From the NCBI GenBank assembly GCA_030057655.1, contig JASGUQ010000012.1:1-34540 (forward strand): a stretch of DNA of 34,540 nt, given 5' to 3'. Of the stretch, positions 16,560-24,629 are shown piece by piece (positions within the stretch are counted from its first letter, which is position 1; each line of letters opens with the position of its first letter). The notes beneath the pieces are model-generated. The model had not been told where the DNA came from and made no database searches. It worked only from the letters and a program-made list of their open reading frames with translations. The translations under genes were made by a program, and so were the position numbers. This DNA is from Bacillota bacterium (lineage in GTDB: Bacteria; Bacillota; Clostridia; Christensenellales; Aristaeellaceae).

Positions 16560-17420
16560 TTATCCTTTGACCGAACCGCTGACCATGCCGGAAATGATGT
16601 ATTTCTGACCAAGAACAAAGATCAAAACGGGGGGCAGAACGACCAGCGTTGCATAAGCCATGATCCAGTTCCACCGGATTCCAAACTCAGACATCAGGCT
16701 GTAGATCGCGGAGGTCATGGGATAGAGCTCTGATTTTGTGTTGAAGGTGGATGAAAAGACCAGATCATTCCATCCATGGACAAAACCGAAACAGCAGACC
16801 ACAACCAATCCGGATTTCATAATGGGCAGAACGATCTTTATGAACGCTCCAAAACGGCCGCAGCCGTCTATTCTTGCGGCTTCCTCCACTTCCCTTGGGC
16901 AGGTCATAAACATTGGCCGGAGAACGAGCAGCGTAAAAGGGATTGTGATGGTTGTTACAGAAAGAATCGGGGCTAAATGCGTGTTAAGCAGTTTGAGCCT
17001 TGAAAATGTCAGGAACAAAGGGGTCAGCAGCAGCGAAGAAGGGAGCATTTGCGTAACCAAAAAGAACACGATGATGCCCCGGACGCCAGGGATTTTAAAC
17101 CGTGAAACACCATATGCTGCCGGCACCGCCAGGACGAAAGACAGCGCCATGCTGCTGAATGCTTTGATAAAAGAGTTTTTAGCTGAGGACAGGATGGAAT
17201 ATTTGCCGAATATTTGTTCAGTGTATCCTTCCCAGGTGATTTCCCTTGGGAACAGCGTTGGAGGAATGGAGAATATTTCCATATCTGTTTTTACTGAACT
17301 GATCAGCAACCAGTATAACGGAAACAAGAAAATTATGAAAACAAGAATGCCCAGAATGCTCCACAAAGCATTTCTTGCGGATTGCTTTCTGATGAAGTGC
17401 TGCAAAGTGTTCGTGCTCAT
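16560..17420 (-). CDS. CUT1 ABC transporter permease (MalG/LacG type)
   Basis: This inner-membrane permease subunit (286 residues) has six predicted helices. The cytoplasmic EAA loop reads EEAARIDGCGRFGAFIKIVLP in its two halves, which docks the ATPase. The N-terminus has the LLISSVKTDMEIF segment after the first helix typical of MalG-like proteins. The start ATG shares its A with the TGA stop of the upstream permease (TGATG), with AAGGAGG ten bases upstream, so the pair is coupled. It should form a heterodimer with the product of 17420-18349. No ATPase is encoded nearby, so a shared MsmX-type ATPase elsewhere is likely. Confidence 0.94.
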   Translation of the reverse strand: MSTNTLQHFIRKQSARNALWSILGILVFIIFLFPLYWLLISSVKTDMEIFSIPPTLFPREITWEGYTEQIFGKYSILSSAKNSFIKAFSSMALSFVLAVPAAYGVSRFKIPGVRGIIVFFLVTQMLPSSLLLTPLFLTFSRLKLLNTHLAPILSVTTITIPFTLLVLRPMFMTCPREVEEAARIDGCGRFGAFIKIVLPIMKSGLVVVCCFGFVHGWNDLVFSSTFNTKSELYPMTSAIYSLMSEFGIRWNWIMAYATLVVLPPVLIFVLGQKYIISGMVSGSVKG

Positions 17421-18349
17421 CACATTGCTTCCTCCTTGCTGATGATCTTCTGATAAACAAGGGCGACACAAAACAGAATAACAAACAAGATGTTTGCGAC
17501 AGCAGCGCCTTGTCCAAAGTAATACCAGCGGAAAGACAACTTGTAGGAAAATGTGGAAAGGACTTCGGTCGCGTTGACAGGCCCGCCGCCTGTCATGACA
17601 TAGATCAGGTCGAACACCTTAAATGTATAAATAAACCCAAGGACAAGCACGGACATAATGGCCGGCTTTAACAACGGCAGCGTCACATGGATGAACTTTT
17701 GCCAGGCGCTTGCGCCATCGATGGAAGCGCTTTCATAGACTTCATCAGATATCGTTGAAAGCCCGTTTGACAGCAGCAGCATGTTAAACGGTACGCCGAC
17801 CCAGATGTTTGCCATAATTGGCCCCCATAAAGCCGTGTGCTGGTTGTTCAGCCATCCGACAGGTTTGGTCAAAATACCCAGTGATATCAGAACATTATCA
17901 ATGATCCCCGCATCCGGACTCAGCATGTATTTCCAAAGCATGGCCGTGACAGTGGTCGGCAGGATCCAGCTGACAACCATGATGCCCCTTAATGTTTTTG
18001 CAAAAGCAAATTTCTTGTTGAACAGCAGGGCAAAGGCAAACCCCAGCACAAACTGAAAGATTAGGCTGACAAAGGTGTAGATAAAGGTGTTTCTCAATGC
18101 AAAAGGCATTGTAGGGTCATTAAACGCGCTGATATAGTTTGCAAGTCCGATAAAAGGCCTCTCTTTTCCGGCTGCGAGATTTAACGCGGTAACATCCTGG
18201 AAGCTCAGAACAATGTTATAGATGATCGGGTAGCCGATTAAAAGAAGCATATAAATCAGCGCAGGGGAAACGAACAAGATGCCTGCAAGCATTTCACGTC
18301 CGCTGTCGGTTTGCAAATAGCGTTTTCTTGTTACTTCTTTGGTGGACAC
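17420..18349 (-). CDS. CUT1 ABC transporter permease (MalF/LacF type)
   Basis: The 309-residue membrane protein has a polar N-terminus and then six helices, beginning with AGILFVSPALIYMLLLIGYP. The EAA loop is YESASIDGASAWQKF followed by IHVTLP, and YVMTGGGPVNATEV is the usual late periplasmic motif of this subfamily. Translation starts at GTG, one base after the TAA of the GH31 gene, with AAAAGGAGG inside the end of that gene. It shares one base with the next permease. The two permeases and the binding protein make an oligosaccharide importer fed into the GH31 enzyme. Confidence 0.94.
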   Translation of the reverse strand: MSTKEVTRKRYLQTDSGREMLAGILFVSPALIYMLLLIGYPIIYNIVLSFQDVTALNLAAGKERPFIGLANYISAFNDPTMPFALRNTFIYTFVSLIFQFVLGFAFALLFNKKFAFAKTLRGIMVVSWILPTTVTAMLWKYMLSPDAGIIDNVLISLGILTKPVGWLNNQHTALWGPIMANIWVGVPFNMLLLSNGLSTISDEVYESASIDGASAWQKFIHVTLPLLKPAIMSVLVLGFIYTFKVFDLIYVMTGGGPVNATEVLSTFSYKLSFRWYYFGQGAAVANILFVILFCVALVYQKIISKEEAM

Positions 18350-18350
18350 T

Positions 18351-20864
18351 TTACGCCTCCTTTTCAGGATCCTTTTCAGAGGCTGTTTTCTTGCCTGACC
18401 GGATCCTTAATGTTCCGTTTTTAGTCAGCGGTGTTGAGAATGACCAGGTGTTATTTGACCAATTGCCGGGTGCGGCTGTTTCTTCCCATGCAGCAAGAAC
18501 ATCTTGGGGCACATGGTGAATCATAAAGCAGATCTCTGCGTGGCTCCCATCAAGCTGAATTTCGATACACTCATCACTTACAGACAGTGAACAGGAGATT
18601 TGCTGGCTGCTGATCTCCCATGAATAATCCTGTTTACCGGGCGATGCAGGATAGATATCCAAAGTCAGCGGCTCAATCTCTTTTTCGTTGACATATTGCA
18701 TCACGGGGCCCATTGGGATGACCGCGTTTTCACGCACATAAATGGGAAGAATATCGAGGGGCGCGTGTATGTGGATCCACTGCCCTCCGGCTATCATTTC
18801 CTTGCTCCAATAATCAGTCCACCTGCCCTTTGGAAGGTAGACCCGCCTTTCATTGGAGGAATCAAGGATGGGTGCGATCAAAAAACTGTCGCCAAACAAA
18901 TACTGGTCATCAATGTGCCACACATTGCGATCCTCCATATATTCCAGCACCAGCGCCCGGAACATAGGCATGCTGTCTTCTGAGCATTTTTTTGCCTGTG
19001 ACAGAATATAAGGCATCAAACGGTACCGCAGCTGCAGGTACTTTTTGGCGATTGCCTGGACTTCCGGGCCAAAATCCCAAGGCTCCCTTGTTACATGACC
19101 GTGGGCGCGGATGTGAGAGGTAAAACATCCGACCTGCATCCAGCGCGCATAGACCTCCGGTATTGCGGGCGCGTTAAATCCGCCAACATCATGGCTCCAA
19201 AAAGGGAATCCCGACATGCCCATGCTCAGGCCGGATCGTATTGTTGAAGCCAATCCCCCGAAATCAACATCCGGATCGCCGGCCCAATGAACCGGATATC
19301 TTTGAGAACCTGCCCACGCGCTGCGCGCCCAGATGACTCCCTGGTCGTCTCCATGGACCGCTTTTGTTACCTCAAACACTGCTTTGTTGTAAAGCAAGGG
19401 GTACAGATTGTGCATTGCTGAAGAGGCAACGCCTGCATAATGATAGTGCGGCGGAATAGATTCTCCGAAGTCAACCTTAAACGCCGCCACCCCGGTTTCT
19501 AAAAGCGGCCGCAGCAATTGATCCTTTGTCCATTGCACCGCTTCCGGGTTTGAATAGTCCACCAGCCGGTTTGGGTAGTCCTCAACGCCTGATTTATGGG
19601 TCGCGAAATACCCTTTTTGCTTCCCCTCAATGAATACCGGGTTTTCGTTGTCAATGCCGTTTTCCAAGTACGGCAATTGCCACAAAGTAATGCGGAAACC
19701 CATTTCTTTTAGCTTCTCTATCATTTCGTGAGGATTTGGAAACCTTGATTTTGAAAACTGATAGTCGCATACCCAATCGTGTTCAAACCAGGCGGTGTCT
19801 ATATGAATAACGTCGCAGGGGATATTCTCTTCCCGGAATCTTTTGGCCAAAGCCAATACTTCTTCTTCACTTCTGTAACTGATCTTGCTGATCCAGAACC
19901 CAAAAGACCAATCAGGCGGCATTGGCGCTTTGCCTGTCAAATCGGTATATTGACTTAAAATTCGCGAGAATTTCGGGCCATGGATAAAAAAGAAATCAAG
20001 CGCCTTGTCCTCAGTCATGAAGCCGTATGCTTTGGTAAAACTTGCGCCCATATCAACGCGCGCAGCGTGTGATGTGTGCCAGAAAATGCCATAGCCTTCC
20101 GTGCTCATGAAGAAAGGTATGTTTTTATAAGAGCGCTCACTGTTGCATCCCAATGCGTTTGTGTTCCACAAGTTGATTCGCTGGCCATTGCGCCTTGTTT
20201 CTAAAAATTGCTCCCCAAGCCCATAGATGGATTCCTGGTATTTAATAACTGCCTGATCGCAGGCATAGCTTTTCTCATTGACCGGGTCAAATAAAAAACC
20301 AAAGGGCGGTTGTTCATACTTCATGACAGGCCGGTCCTGGCCTCTGCTGGAGGTATACTGGGTATACAGCTTTTTGCCTTCAAGATCTTCTATTTCCAGG
20401 TTCCAGGGCGCTTTATTTACATTGATCCTTAATGATTTTGTCGTGATTGTCAGTTTCCCGTTTTCTTCAATCACCTCAAGCTTGCTTGGCTGAAACTGAC
20501 TCAGGTCCATTAGCATTGGCGACGCTTTATCTGGCAAGCTTATGCCTTGCGTCATCCTGACCCTGATGATCGTATCGCTTACCGCTTCGATTTCTATGGT
20601 CATTAACCGGGTGTCGTCCGATTCGTCATATGTAGGCTGAAAATCAAAAAAACGATAAAAGTAGCGTTTGCGATAGAATTTCCCAAGCGCGCGGATAATG
20701 ACAGAATGATTTATCTTCTCCCAGGAAGTTACGGAATCAATCACCAGCAAGGTTGCCTGCCGCATATCGGCAAGCAGCGGAAAATCAAGTTGATTGGCGT
20801 AAAAAAACTGATCATCGACTTTGACTTGATCAAATCTCATGACTTTGCTGTTTTGGTTGTCCAT
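18351..20864 (-). CDS. Glycoside hydrolase family 31 (alpha-xylosidase/alpha-glucosidase)
   Basis: This 837-residue retaining exo-glycosidase removes alpha-linked xylose or glucose from the non-reducing end of oligosaccharides. The nucleophile is D465 in FKVDFGES, closest to YicI-type alpha-xylosidases (FKTDFGER), and the acid/base is D530 in HWAGDPDVD. Other matches to YicI are WARSAWAGSQRYPVHW and SGFPFWSHDVGGF. A beta-sandwich precedes the barrel (about 1-340) and beta domains follow (about 690-837). No signal peptide is seen, so it acts in the cytoplasm on sugars brought in by the transporter encoded behind it. It heads the operon. Codons are more AT-rich than in the genes at either end of the window. 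Alpha-xylosidase is favoured over alpha-glucosidase, not certain. Confidence 0.93.
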   Translation of the reverse strand: MDNQNSKVMRFDQVKVDDQFFYANQLDFPLLADMRQATLLVIDSVTSWEKINHSVIIRALGKFYRKRYFYRFFDFQPTYDESDDTRLMTIEIEAVSDTIIRVRMTQGISLPDKASPMLMDLSQFQPSKLEVIEENGKLTITTKSLRINVNKAPWNLEIEDLEGKKLYTQYTSSRGQDRPVMKYEQPPFGFLFDPVNEKSYACDQAVIKYQESIYGLGEQFLETRRNGQRINLWNTNALGCNSERSYKNIPFFMSTEGYGIFWHTSHAARVDMGASFTKAYGFMTEDKALDFFFIHGPKFSRILSQYTDLTGKAPMPPDWSFGFWISKISYRSEEEVLALAKRFREENIPCDVIHIDTAWFEHDWVCDYQFSKSRFPNPHEMIEKLKEMGFRITLWQLPYLENGIDNENPVFIEGKQKGYFATHKSGVEDYPNRLVDYSNPEAVQWTKDQLLRPLLETGVAAFKVDFGESIPPHYHYAGVASSAMHNLYPLLYNKAVFEVTKAVHGDDQGVIWARSAWAGSQRYPVHWAGDPDVDFGGLASTIRSGLSMGMSGFPFWSHDVGGFNAPAIPEVYARWMQVGCFTSHIRAHGHVTREPWDFGPEVQAIAKKYLQLRYRLMPYILSQAKKCSEDSMPMFRALVLEYMEDRNVWHIDDQYLFGDSFLIAPILDSSNERRVYLPKGRWTDYWSKEMIAGGQWIHIHAPLDILPIYVRENAVIPMGPVMQYVNEKEIEPLTLDIYPASPGKQDYSWEISSQQISCSLSVSDECIEIQLDGSHAEICFMIHHVPQDVLAAWEETAAPGNWSNNTWSFSTPLTKNGTLRIRSGKKTASEKDPEKEA

Positions 20865-21024
20865 GTTCTGCCTTTCATTGCGTTTTATCTGTACTGGTCG
20901 ATGCGGCCAATGCTTGAGGATCGTTACTTAATTGATTGTTGCCGGCATATTAAACAACATCTCGCAGTATTCATTAACTGATAAACAACAACCCTTGGTG
21001 TTTTCTGAGTGTTTTGCTGCTTTT

Positions 21025-21053
21025 ACCCTACCATCCAACTTCTTCAGTGTCAA
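21025..21053 (-). promoter_or_regulatory. Possible promoter of the GH31-ABC operon
   Basis: On the minus strand a perfect TTGACA (21053-21048) is followed after 17 bases by TAGGGT (21030-21025), a poor -10. It lies 160 bases before the GH31 start. The long leader and poor -10 suggest regulation by an activator. Confidence 0.4.
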
Positions 21054-21066
21054 ACAATGTCCAAAA

Positions 21067-21108
21067 TTAGCACATAATTTCACAAAACAGCGATAAGTGA
21101 TGTGCTAA
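21067..21108. promoter_or_regulatory. 9-bp inverted repeat upstream of the GH31 promoter
   Basis: TTAGCACAT (21067-21075) and ATGTGCTAA (21100-21108) are perfect inverted arms 24 bases apart, directly upstream of the possible -35. It could be a two-site operator for a sugar regulator, or a stem in an RNA. The rest of the 432-base gap 20865-21296 is AT-rich and holds nothing else recognisable. Confidence 0.45.
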
Positions 21109-21296
21109 ACATGCCGAATTCTTTTGATATAGAATTAAATTAATGAGATTATGTTCATATTCCGAAGGTTGGGATTTCTTGCCAGCTTATATTTTGAATC
21201 ATATGATACAAATGTTTAAAAAGTGAATAATTCTTCGCAGTGGCATGAGTTGCTGCTAATTTTTTCCAAACACGCCATCAATCAGGAGGAGATACA

Positions 21297-21406
21297 ATGA
21301 CCATGGATTTCCGCCAAAACTGGAAAAGAAGATGACCCGCTCCATCAGCCGGGAGAACTTCATCCTCGCGCAGATTGAGGGCAGTGATCTTGCCGCCGCT
21401 AAATGA
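21297..21406 (+). pseudogene. Remnant small reading frame(s) before a terminator
   Basis: AGGAGGAGA stands just before ATG 21297, which opens a 12-codon frame ending TGA at 21335. An ATG at 21332 overlaps that stop (ATGA) and opens 24 codons (MTRSISRENFILAQIEG then SDLAAAK) ending 21406. In the second frame the DNA before 21332 is also readable (GFPPKLEKK), so this may be the decayed C-terminus of a larger gene with a frameshift rather than two coupled peptides. The last codons and stop lie in the repeat shared with 15060-15104. A strong terminator follows. No function is recognised. Confidence 0.35.
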
Positions 21407-21433
21407 CTGGCTCTGGGGTTGTAAATCTTTTCC
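21389..21433 (+). repeat. 45-bp dispersed repeat, copy 2
   Basis: This is the second copy of the block at 15060-15104, in the same orientation, with five differences in 45. It begins in the last codons of the small frame above and runs into the terminator region. Confidence 0.75.
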
Positions 21434-21452
21434 GCTTATGTTACTTAATATC

Positions 21453-21502
21453 AAGAGGCGCTCCCCCGCTATTCTGGTGGGGGAATTGCGCCTCTTTTTT
21501 AG
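21453..21502 (+). terminator. Strong intrinsic terminator
   Basis: Outer stem AAGAGGCGC/GCGCCTCTT and inner CCCCC/GGGGG enclose an 11-base loop, followed by TTTTT. It would end a transcript through the remnant frame at 21297. The rest of the stretch 21503-21910 has a small hairpin CTCTTTTT/AAAAAGAG (21543-21562), another near 21710-21740 (AAAAGCGT/ACGCTTTT) and no convincing gene. Confidence 0.85.
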
Positions 21503-21910
21503 GCCTCTTTTTCTAATGATGGTACAATTTCTGTTATGACAACTCTTTTTCTACAAAAAGAGACATCCCCAAACCAATACGGGTAAAGGAATGCTCTGTT
21601 TATTATATAGCATATGGAATGGCTTTTTGCAACATATGTTGATTGTGCATTTGCTGATTATGCCGGGGCAAAAGAATAATAGTGTTGCTGCCGCTGGAAA
21701 GCGTAATTTAAAAGCGTCCCGCAAAAACGGAACGCTTTTATCTGGTGGGGCTGCCTTTTCCCACATCTCCATACCTGCTTTGGCAGGGGCGAATGCGGCA
21801 ATTTCTACCTCAGATACAGCAAATATAGCATGGCTGATTGCTGCTGTAAAGGAAAAAGATGCAGCTTAACAGGGGCTGAATGGCGCCGCCCGTTATGCTC
21901 CAAGGCATAA

Positions 21911-22174
21911 TACTGAACTCAATCATAAACGCTTTGATGGGCCGGATCTTTTGCGCCTCCGCGTTGCCGCGTCACCGTGACCTGCGCTCTCATCCCGGTG
22001 CGGACTTCGTCCTCCCGGGCTTAACGCTCCGGTACGGCTCCTTACCGCTCAAAGGCAGGCCTTTGAGCGAGAGGAGGGATTTCCGACGCGGCTGCGACTA
22101 CGCCTTGTTCATCCGGCTTAGCGGAGCCATCAAAATCTCTCAGCCCATCGGTGCGTTTACTCATTCGTTCAGTA
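21911..22174 (+). mobile_element. MITE-like palindromic element R1 (long form)
   Basis: The element begins TA-CTGAAC and ends GTTCAG-TA, giving inverted ends flanked by TA. Inside, TTTGATGG and CCATCAAA are a second inverted pair, and GGCT/AGCC form a small hairpin. Copies R2 (33450) and R3 (34415) share both halves. R1 carries about 120 extra bases in the middle (about 21967-22091), bounded by CCGCGTC/GACGCGG and containing a CTCAAAGG/CCTTTGAG hairpin. It has no transposase. TA flanks resemble IS630/Tc1-type target duplication. Confidence 0.7.
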
Positions 22175-22477
22175 TAAGAAAGCCGGCATTGCTGCCGCTG
22201 CTTGAAACCGGGCAAGTGTATGAATCCCAGGTATCATGCAGTAATCGCGCTGGCAGGCGTAGCATTCTCCTGCGTCTCTCGGGCTTCCCCTGTCGTACCA
22301 GCGGCGTGTGGTCGCTACGAAATCCACCACCTCAGCACAATTACCTATGGGCATTATACGCATAATAAATGCAAGCTGTAAAGCCAAAAGGCGCGGACCA
22401 ACAGGAGCAGCAGATGGCTTATAAGCAAGGGAAACAGGTGTAGTTATGCACTGTTTATGCAAGTTGCGGAATGGTGA
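22175..22477. other. Intergenic stretch without recognised gene
   Basis: Between the R1 element and the promoter of the epimerase gene, about 300 bases hold no reading frame I can defend. A 97-codon minus-strand frame reaches in from R1, lacks a ribosome binding site and matches no family I know. The base composition is mixed, GC-rich on the left and AT-rich on the right. Confidence 0.5.
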
Positions 22478-22483
22478 TATAAT
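22475..22483 (+). promoter_or_regulatory. Extended -10 promoter of the sugar isomerase-like gene
   Basis: TGA followed by a perfect TATAAT (22478-22483) forms an extended -10. The -35 position reads TTATGC (22455-22460, 17-base spacer), a weak match. The ATG is 36 bases downstream. Confidence 0.7.
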
Positions 22484-22518
22484 AAAGAAAAAATTTGCTT
22501 AACTTGAAGGGAGAAAAA

Positions 22519-23445
22519 ATGTTATTAGGACTGCAATCCGGTGTTTTGTTTGAAACATTGGGCGTATATGACGGCTTGAAATTGATGAAGGAAACAGGTT
22601 TTGACGCGCTGGATTTTAACCTGAACAATGAATTACCTGGTGATGATATCCGGGGTGGAAAAACGGACAGCATCCTGTATCAAAAAGATGAGGATATCTA
22701 TCATCATTTGTTGCCGCTAAAAACCCACTCTGAACATTTTGGCATCATGATTCACCAGATCCACGCGCCGTTTCCAACCCGTGTTGACGATGCAGACGCG
22801 CAGAAAGCCCTAATGATCGCGATTGAAAACACTGTAAAAGCCGCAGCCTTTTTAGGCTGTGACAAAGTGGTCGTTCACCCCCAGTATTACCCTTACATTG
22901 ATGATATTTCTCAGGAAAAAGAGTGGGAAATGAACCGGGAGTTTTTCTGCCACTTTATTCCAATGCTAAAAAAACACCGTGTTTCTTTCTGTTTGGAAAA
23001 CATGTTCACCAGGTTCAGGGGCAGGATTGTTGCGTCTGTTTGCGCGGATGCAAAAGAAGCCTGTTTCTATATCGATCAGCTCAATGAACTTGCCGGGGAA
23101 AAATGCTTTTCTTTCTGCCTGGATACTGGTCATGTCAACCTCTGCTCCAAAGATATTCGTGAAACGATCCTTGCTTTGGGAAACCGCATTGAAGCGCTGC
23201 ACATCCATGACAATGACGGGCTTGATGACCAGCATGTCATGCCCTATACTGGAATCATCGATTGGGAACGGTTTTGCGAAGGCCTTGCGATGATTAATTA
23301 TCAGGGCGCCCTCTGCTTTGAAACATTCAACTCGCTGAACAAATTCCCGTTAAGCTTGTGGAGAGATTGCCTGCACACCATCAACAACACGGGAAAATTG
23401 TTCTCTGAAAGAATAACATCCGGCGCTTTTCTAACCAAAGCATAG
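22519..23445 (+). CDS. Sugar phosphate isomerase/epimerase-like TIM barrel (xylose isomerase-like)
   Basis: The 308-residue protein belongs to the AP endonuclease 2/xylose isomerase-like superfamily, cytoplasmic metal-dependent TIM barrels that isomerise or epimerise sugars and inositols. Visible elements in order are GFDALDFNLN (strand 1-2), HQIHAPFP (79-86), E160 in FCLEN, D202-H205 in LDTGH, HIHDNDG at 228-234 and E268 in CFETF. These fit the usual metal and base positions. ATG 22519 is supported by AAGGGAG six bases upstream. It has its own promoter and faces away from the GH31 operon, but base composition and context link it to the same sugar pathway. The exact substrate is not readable. 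Confidence 0.88.
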   Translation: MLLGLQSGVLFETLGVYDGLKLMKETGFDALDFNLNNELPGDDIRGGKTDSILYQKDEDIYHHLLPLKTHSEHFGIMIHQIHAPFPTRVDDADAQKALMIAIENTVKAAAFLGCDKVVVHPQYYPYIDDISQEKEWEMNREFFCHFIPMLKKHRVSFCLENMFTRFRGRIVASVCADAKEACFYIDQLNELAGEKCFSFCLDTGHVNLCSKDIRETILALGNRIEALHIHDNDGLDDQHVMPYTGIIDWERFCEGLAMINYQGALCFETFNSLNKFPLSLWRDCLHTINNTGKLFSERITSGAFLTKA

Positions 23446-23536
23446 CATCAGGATACTGCCAGGACCATTGCGGAGATTTCAAAGGCTTATTTACTTGATC
23501 TTCATTATAAAAACTAAAAATCACAGAAAAGCAAAC

Positions 23537-23573
23537 AAAAAGCCTTGAAAACAGAATGCTTTCAAGGCTTTTT
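23537..23573. terminator. Bidirectional terminator between the isomerase-like gene and tRNA-Val
   Basis: A 14-base perfect stem (AAAAAGCCTTGAAA and complement) with a nine-base loop has T-runs on both strands. It lies four bases after the CCA end of the tRNA and also closes the plus-strand gene. Confidence 0.93.
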
Positions 23574-23576
23574 GCC

Positions 23577-23653
23577 TGGTGGGATTAATTGGGCTCGAAC
23601 CAACGACCTCCACGATGTCAACGTGGCGCTCTAGCCAACTGAGCTATAATCCC
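23577..23653 (-). tRNA. tRNA-Val (anticodon GAC)
   Basis: The minus strand folds to a full 77-base cloverleaf with encoded CCA. The acceptor stem is GGGATTA/TAATCCC, the D arm starts TAGCTCAG, the anticodon stem is CCACG/CGTGG with loop TTGACAT (anticodon GAC, codon GUC), and the T arm contains GGTTCGAGCC. The discriminator is A. It is a single isolated tRNA gene at the edge of the AT-rich accessory part. Confidence 0.97.
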
Positions 23654-23668
23654 ATGAGCGCAATCGGT

Positions 23669-23697
23669 ATGTTACCATGCTTTCAGCCAGATTGCAA
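23669..23697 (-). promoter_or_regulatory. Promoter of tRNA-Val
   Basis: On the minus strand TTGCAA (23697-23692) and TAACAT (23674-23669) are 17 bases apart, 15 bases before the mature 5' end. Confidence 0.55.
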
Positions 23698-23778
23698 GTT
23701 TTTTTTACAAATGATGAATGCCACCGTAGAATTGGAAATGATTTCAGACAGATTCATTCCAATCTTTCGCTCGCTGTC

Positions 23779-23807
23779 TTGTTCCCTCTGATCACGCGTG
23801 CTACAAT
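23779..23807 (+). promoter_or_regulatory. Promoter of the TSUP transporter gene
   Basis: TTGTTC (23779-23784) and TACAAT (23802-23807) are 17 bases apart, with TGC directly before the -10 (extended -10). The start codon follows after 31 bases. Confidence 0.65.
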
Positions 23808-23838
23808 CCGCGTATTGTGTTTATGACGGGGGCATTTG

Positions 23839-24627
23839 ATGAATGAAATCACCTTGTGGACCTATCTGATCGTCTGCCCGCTTGTTTTCCTGGGCGGTTT
23901 TGTGGACAGCATCGCCGGCGGCGGCGGGCTGATCACCCTGCCTGCTTATTACATCGCGGGGCTTCCGCCCGCGCTTGCCGGGGGCACCAACAAATTAAGC
24001 GCCATGTCCGGCACCGCCATGGCGACAGCCCGGTATGCCGCGGCAGGAAAGATCGACTGGCCCAAGGGCATCGCCGCGCTTTTGGGTTCGGTTCCGGGCA
24101 GCGCGCTTGGCGCCTGGCTGCTGACCCTGATACCGGGCGTCTATGTGAGGCTTGGCTTGATTTTGGCCCTGCCCCTGGTTGCGGTCCTGGTGCTCAAAAA
24201 CAAGGACCTGTCCACCCGCGCCTCCCTGGCCGGGGAGAAATGGTCGCTTCCTGTCTGTTTTTTGATCGGCTTGTCCATTGGCGTATACGACGGGCTTGTC
24301 GGACCGGGCACCGGCACCTTTTTGATCCTGGCCTATGTGATGTTCCTTGGGGAGGAGGCGCTCACCGCCTCCGGAACAGCCAAGCTGGTCAACCTGGGCA
24401 GCAATTTTGGCGCCCTCATCACCCTGATCACGACCGGCAACGTCCTTTACGCCCTGGCTTTGCCGGCCGCTGCCTGCGGCATCGCGGGCAACCTGGCCGG
24501 TTCCAACCTCGCCATTAAAAAAGGAGCCCATTTTATCCGAAAGCTCCTGCTGATCGTTCTGGCCCTGCTCCTCATCAAACTGTTGATCGACCTGCTGCCG
24601 GAGATAAAACCCCTTTTAAACTCATAA
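23839..24627 (+). CDS. TauE/SafE (TSUP) family membrane transporter
   Basis: The 262-residue membrane protein is of the sulfite exporter TauE/SafE family, which moves sulfur-containing or small organic anions. About eight hydrophobic segments are seen. The two family half-repeats start with GGFVDSIAGGGGLITLP (about residues 14-30) and IGVYDGLVGPGTGTFLI in the second half. The C-terminus is a Leu/Ile-rich helix. ATG 23839 is used rather than the TTG directly before it. GGGGG lies eight bases upstream as a weak ribosome binding site. It is transcribed alone, with its own promoter and terminator. The substrate is unknown. Confidence 0.93.
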   Translation: MNEITLWTYLIVCPLVFLGGFVDSIAGGGGLITLPAYYIAGLPPALAGGTNKLSAMSGTAMATARYAAAGKIDWPKGIAALLGSVPGSALGAWLLTLIPGVYVRLGLILALPLVAVLVLKNKDLSTRASLAGEKWSLPVCFLIGLSIGVYDGLVGPGTGTFLILAYVMFLGEEALTASGTAKLVNLGSNFGALITLITTGNVLYALALPAAACGIAGNLAGSNLAIKKGAHFIRKLLLIVLALLLIKLLIDLLPEIKPLLNS

Positions 24628-24629
24628 TA

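Noticed and set aside
21551-21869. Overlapping 73- and 92-codon frames on opposite strands
   Set aside because: Neither has a properly spaced ribosome binding site or recognisable motif, and the stretch contains hairpins.
21880-22462. Frames of 161 (+) and 97 (-) codons
   Set aside because: They run through the R1 palindromic element and its flank and do not match any family I know.
23577-23653. tRNA-Val as integration site of the sugar island
   Set aside because: I found no repeat of the tRNA 3' end on the other side and no integrase gene.
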